Assembly: GCA_022824205.1 (NCBI GenBank)
Contig: JAJEAI010000088.1
Location: 1 to 64,000 of the forward strand
Origin: Candidatus Binatia bacterium
Lineage (GTDB): Bacteria; Desulfobacterota; Binatia; UBA9968; JAJDTQ01
Direction: 5' to 3'
Length of the DNA stretch: 64,000 bases
Below, piece by piece: positions 61,521 through 64,000 of the stretch. The position numbers and the translations under genes were made by a program. Within the stretch, counting starts at the first letter, position 1, and the number at the start of each line of letters is the position of its first letter. Under the pieces are notes generated by a model. That model had not been told where the DNA came from and ran no database searches. It saw only the letters and a list, made by a program, of their open reading frames with translations.

Positions 61521-62357
61521 TCAGCGGGCGGCGCAGATGTCCCACCAGTTCCGGTCGAGATCGCTGAACACGAACGAAACCTCGCCGTCGTCCTCTTGCA
61601 GGTCCCGCACCTCGCCGATGCCCACGTCCCGGCCGGACGTGCGGAACGCCCGGTGCGCGTCCACCACCTCTTGCTCCGTTTCCACCTCCAGGGTGAACCG
61701 GTTCAACTCGGAGACGTAGTGACGCTTGCGGCCCGGCAGCACCACCACGTACCAAGGCGTGTCGAAATGCTTGATGTACACCGACATCCGACCCCCGCCC
61801 AGGATCTCCAGGCCCAGCACCTCGCTGTAGAACTTCGAGCTGACCGCCTTGTCGTCGCATTCCCGCGTGCCGTGACTCAGCGCCTGGGGCAAGTAGCCGC
61901 GGCCCGGAAACCGATCCTCCGTCATCTTCTCGGTCCACGGGTTGATGGCGTTGCGCTGGCCGCGCACCACCGCCTCGTGGTCGTAGTACTCGATCTCCCA
62001 GTCGTTGCCGCCGGGCTCGCGGAAGTACACCGAATGGGCGAAGTGGTTCTCGTGCGGACGGCTGACGCGCATGAGCTTGTAGCGCTCCTTCCGCGACTGG
62101 AGGTAGTCGTAGGCCGCGTTGACCTCATCGAGGCTCTCCACCCGCACGCCGTAATGGTGCAGGTGCGGCTTGTCCACCGCCTCCGGCGCACCCTCGTGCA
62201 CCACCAGTTCCCAGTCGGTGTTGGGGTGCTTCACGGTCGCCTGCCCCGCGCCCTGCCGCACGACGTCGAACGCCAGCAGGTCCGTGAGCACCGGCAGCGT
62301 GTCGTCCAGGGACTTGCATTCATAGTGGCCGCGCTTGAGCGCGGTGGGCTTGATCAT
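61521..62357 (-). CDS. VOC-family / extradiol dioxygenase-like protein
   Basis: The product is 278 residues from ATG 62357, which has GGAGGAAG upstream. Two vicinal-oxygen-chelate modules are seen: module 1 (about 8-130) with LHHYGVRVES and a closing DWEIEYYDHEAV, and module 2 (about 150-275) with HGTRECDD and EVSFVFSDLDRNWWDI. Metal ligand candidates are His67 or His68, and Glu at the end of module 1. It may be a catechol 2,3-dioxygenase-like ring-cleavage enzyme or another VOC enzyme; the substrate is not known. Confidence 0.8.
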   Translation of the reverse strand: MIKPTALKRGHYECKSLDDTLPVLTDLLAFDVVRQGAGQATVKHPNTDWELVVHEGAPEAVDKPHLHHYGVRVESLDEVNAAYDYLQSRKERYKLMRVSRPHENHFAHSVYFREPGGNDWEIEYYDHEAVVRGQRNAINPWTEKMTEDRFPGRGYLPQALSHGTRECDDKAVSSKFYSEVLGLEILGGGRMSVYIKHFDTPWYVVVLPGRKRHYVSELNRFTLEVETEQEVVDAHRAFRTSGRDVGIGEVRDLQEDDGEVSFVFSDLDRNWWDICAAR

Positions 62358-62565
62358 GTCGACTTCCTCCCTGAGAGATTGTCGCACGGCGTGTTCCGTA
62401 AGCGGCCCGCGGGCGTGATGCGCGCGGGTTGCCGGCCAACTTAACGCATTTCCGGCGGTTGATGAAGTGCTGTCCCGGGCTGGCCGTCTCCGCTTGCGTT
62501 TTACCCCTCTCCCTGTTTCCATCGACATGTACCCTGCGGCCGTTTCGAGAGACACGGGAGGCCAG

Positions 62566-63117
62566 ATGACGACCGAAGCCAGCCATACCCGATACACCTA
62601 CAAGGATTATCTCAAGACTTCCGATGACATCCGGTATGAACTCATCGAAGGAGAACTGCTGGTCATGGAGCCGGCACCCACCACGTCACACCAGCGGGTC
62701 TTGATCCATCTCGCTGTTCTCCTGGCACCGTTAGTGGAGGAACACCGTCTGGGCGAGATACTCATCGCCCCTACCGATGTCTACCTCTCCGACACCAACG
62801 TGCTGCAGCCGGACCTGCTCTTCGTGTCCGCGGCGCGGGCGTCGATCATCACCGAACGCGACGTCCACGGAGCTCCGGATCTGGTCGTCGAAATTGCTTC
62901 GCCGTCTACCCGGCGGCGCGACCGTGGCATCAAGATGGATCTCTACGCCCGCCACGGCGTGACGGAGTACTGGCTGGTGGACCCGGCTACCGCTATCGTC
63001 GAGACGCTCCGGCTGAAGGACGGGCAAATGATACCTGCCGGGCGCTACGGGCGGGAAGAGTGTTTCACCACACCCTTGTTCCCAGGCCTGGCCGTGGACC
63101 TGTCGAGGGTTCTCTGA
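62566..63117 (+). CDS. Uma2-family PD-(D/E)XK nuclease-like protein
   Basis: The product is 183 residues from ATG 62566, preceded by GGAGG (a frame opens 33 codons earlier without such a site). The Uma2/DUF820 pattern is clear: YELIEGELLVMEPAP (about 25-39), then VLQPDLLFVS with the catalytic Asp, and DLVVEIASPSTRRRD with the Glu-x-Ser of the nuclease core, followed by KMDLYARHGVTEYWLVDP. The family is widespread in multicopy in cyanobacteria and other bacteria with mobile DNA; its function is unproven. Confidence 0.88.
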   Translation: MTTEASHTRYTYKDYLKTSDDIRYELIEGELLVMEPAPTTSHQRVLIHLAVLLAPLVEEHRLGEILIAPTDVYLSDTNVLQPDLLFVSAARASIITERDVHGAPDLVVEIASPSTRRRDRGIKMDLYARHGVTEYWLVDPATAIVETLRLKDGQMIPAGRYGREECFTTPLFPGLAVDLSRVL

Positions 63118-63132
63118 AGGAAGTTCCCATTC

Positions 63133-64000
63133 ATGTTGACCCATTTCCTCATCCGCCGCAGGCAGCCGTTCGCCGATGGTCACGCGTTCGGGGCCGCGGG
63201 CGCATACGAGATCGTGGCGGGCGAGGTCCACGGCGAAGTGGCCCCGGACGATCCCCGCAACGCCGGCATCGTCAATCTCGCCAAGGCGCCGCGAAACGAG
63301 CGTGGCGCCGTGGAATACCGTTGCGACGTCCACATCCTGCGGCCCAAGGACATGGCCAAGGGCAATCGGCGGGTGCTGTACGAGGCCCCCAACCGAGGCA
63401 GCAAACGCGGCTTGATGTTCCTGAACGACGCCCAGGAATGCAACGAACCGGTATCCCTGGAACACGCCGGTAACGGCTTCCTGATGCGCCACGGTTATAC
63501 CTGGGTCACGTCCGGCTGGCAGGGAGACCTCGTTGCCTGGAAGGACGGCATGGTGCTGGACGTCCCCGTCGCCACCGACAACGGGCAAGCGATCCAGCGG
63601 CCGGTGCGCACCGAGGTCTGCGTGAACCGCCCGGGTGTCCACAGCCAGCCCCTGAGCGGCGATCCGCGCGTCCGCAGCTACCCCGCCGCTACCCTGGACA
63701 CCTCCCATGCCGAACTGACCGTGCGGATGCAATCCTACGGCGAGCGCCAAGCCATACCCTCCTCCGACTGGGCGTTCGCAACCGAGAGCAAGGCGGATGC
63801 CGGCGGCGCACCAACGGTGACCCCGAGCGCTTCGCATCTCTACCTGCCCGGAGGGTTCATTCCCGGCGCCATCTACGAACTCGTGTACACCGCCCGGGAC
63901 CCGCTCGTGCTGGGCCTGGGGTTCGCCGCGGTGCGCGATCTGGTTTCGTTTCTGCGCTTCCGGAAGGACGACGGCGCCGGTAGTCCCAACCCGCTGGCGG
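63133..64000 (+). CDS. Alpha/beta hydrolase-domain protein (partial, runs off window)
   Basis: The frame is open from ATG 63133 to the window end, giving 289 residues, and is incomplete. The start (RRRQPFADGHAFGAAGAYE) and following DDPRNAGIVNLAKAPRNERG, ILRPKDMAKGNRRVLYEAPNRG and LMRHGYTWVTSGWQGD match the N-terminal half of large secreted or cytoplasmic proteins annotated as alpha/beta hydrolase domain (PF20091-like). The catalytic GNSxG-type nucleophile would lie beyond the edge (after AAVRDLVSFLRF). Function is unknown. Confidence 0.78.
   Translation, partial: MLTHFLIRRRQPFADGHAFGAAGAYEIVAGEVHGEVAPDDPRNAGIVNLAKAPRNERGAVEYRCDVHILRPKDMAKGNRRVLYEAPNRGSKRGLMFLNDAQECNEPVSLEHAGNGFLMRHGYTWVTSGWQGDLVAWKDGMVLDVPVATDNGQAIQRPVRTEVCVNRPGVHSQPLSGDPRVRSYPAATLDTSHAELTVRMQSYGERQAIPSSDWAFATESKADAGGAPTVTPSASHLYLPGGFIPGAIYELVYTARDPLVLGLGFAAVRDLVSFLRFRKDDGAGSPNPLA

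Overview
The window is a high-GC (about 65%), gene-dense bacterial segment. It carries System I (Ccm) cytochrome c maturation, a complete stretch of TCA-cycle and housekeeping genes, and many catabolic and ABC-transport genes of the kind common in metabolically versatile proteobacteria-like lineages (UbiD, LLM flavin oxidoreductase, molybdenum hydroxylase, NMT1/THI5-like binding proteins). I cannot place it more precisely; a deep proteobacterial or Tectomicrobia/Desulfobacterota-like lineage would fit. No rRNA, tRNA, CRISPR array or prophage was seen. Both edges cut genes: the 3' end of an IS4-type transposase on the left and an alpha/beta-hydrolase-domain gene on the right.

Layout. (1) 1-2690, + strand: IS4-family transposase tail abutting a 5'-truncated cupin gene, an alpha/beta hydrolase, a DUF1178 protein and a flavin reductase. 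(2) 2745-11004, - strand: a DUF1778/GNAT toxin-antitoxin pair read directly into ccmA-ccmB, a 400-base palindrome-rich gap, then ccmC-D-E-F-G and a fused ccmH/ccmI. Most junctions are ATGA/GTGA/TTGA overlaps. (3) 11324-33824, + strand: icd-mdh-sucC-sucD-ndk-rlmN-mtnP-PfkB kinase-UDP-glucose dehydrogenase-lepA-lepB-carA-carB, a MITE-like repeat, recG, a HEPN/MNT pair, an AlaC-type aminotransferase and homoserine dehydrogenase. (4) 33905-39344, + strand: a Nudix-fold protein with an eroded Nudix box, a second MITE-like copy, a solitary substrate-binding protein, a DUF4143 remnant (on -), miaB, a bifunctional-nuclease-family gene and a TPR membrane protein. (5) 39345-40356: a repeat-rich gap with a 56-base palindrome and a 210-base MITE. 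(6) 40353-52455, - strand: a long array encoding a dipeptide-type ABC importer (binding protein, two permeases, fused double ATPase), an amidohydrolase, a CADD/PqqC-like protein, a cyclase, a DHDPS-family lyase, a small protein, a sulfide:quinone-reductase-like flavoprotein and a persulfide dioxygenase-rhodanese fusion. (7) 52638-64000, mainly +: molybdenum hydroxylase large subunit, LLM oxidoreductase, UbiD decarboxylase, an SsuA/TauA-type ABC importer with two permeases, then YciI and VOC genes (-), a Uma2 nuclease and a partial hydrolase.

The most striking observation is in the sulfide:quinone-reductase-like gene. Its frame is interrupted by one UGA (41640-41642), and the same frame then continues for 53 codons that encode the conserved C-terminus. 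By my recollection of the family, the UGA lies where a redox cysteine is expected, and a 7-bp GC hairpin with a G-initial loop begins 11 bases downstream. This fits a selenocysteine codon with a bacterial SECIS, but a nonsense mutation in a GC-rich gene is not excluded. Two families of palindromic/MITE-like repeats recur through the window, one of them inside the ccmH signal-peptide region without breaking the frame.
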